Assembly (NCBI GenBank): GCA_019690055.1
Contig: JADGGF010000318.1
Location: 1 to 5,482, forward strand
DNA length: 5,482 bases
Source of the DNA: Micromonosporaceae bacterium
GTDB taxonomy: Bacteria; Actinomycetota; Actinomycetes; Mycobacteriales; Micromonosporaceae
Direction of reading: 5' to 3'
Part shown: positions 4,930 through 5,482 of the stretch, piece after piece
How the letters are laid out: the number at the start of each line of letters is the position of its first letter
How positions within the stretch are numbered: position 1 is the first letter of the stretch
Position numbers and translations under genes: made by a program
Notes under the pieces: generated by a model
The model's database searches: none
Told to the model about the DNA's origin: nothing
The model's input: only the letters and a program-made list of their open reading frames with translations

Positions 4930-5482
<553 letters not shown>

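Overview
This is a very GC-rich fragment with strong G/C preference at third codon positions. Its gene families (a DUF222/13E12-type HNH protein, an LLM flavoprotein beside an F420-reductase-like Rossmann protein) point to an actinobacterium; no 16S or other marker fixes the genus. The window looks like a whole draft contig. Its first bases match 13 of the 19 bases of the Nextera transposase mosaic end, and it finishes in 88 consecutive G followed by T, as produced by dark cycles in two-colour Illumina sequencing. Both ends are probably technical, and the two edge genes are truncated.

Layout. (1) 17-1560, plus strand: 3' part of a DUF222/HNH endonuclease-like gene. It contains six copies of a 27-bp imperfect palindrome, all read in one codon phase as a peptide resembling xESRFxNxNPGP. 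Two divergent copies of the roughly 80-residue module that normally occurs once before the HNH domain are present, each preceded by three palindromes. One base is missing between palindromes 2 and 3, which splits the reading frame. (2) 1655-3790, minus strand: three genes read TetR regulator -> LLM flavin-dependent oxidoreductase -> NADPH:F420-reductase-like Rossmann protein. The last two overlap by ATGA. The LLM gene appears to have lost two internal blocks, one of which shifts the frame. The Rossmann protein carries an N-terminal extension made of a 15-bp tandem repeat with an ATG in most units. (3) 3894-4868, minus strand: an EamA/DMT-family transporter. (4) 4930 onward, plus strand: the N-terminal half of a LysR-type regulator, divergent from the transporter across 61 bp.

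How the genes may work together (inference). The TetR protein probably controls itself and the LLM/reductase pair, because similar TTACGG/CGGTAA motifs lie upstream of tetR and between tetR and the LLM gene. If intact, the pair would form a small redox module, but the LLM gene as assembled cannot make a normal enzyme. The LysR protein probably controls the divergent EamA exporter. I see no rRNA, tRNA, CRISPR array or complete mobile element. The most unusual material is the repeat-laden, internally duplicated HNH gene; I do not see a clearly new multi-gene system.
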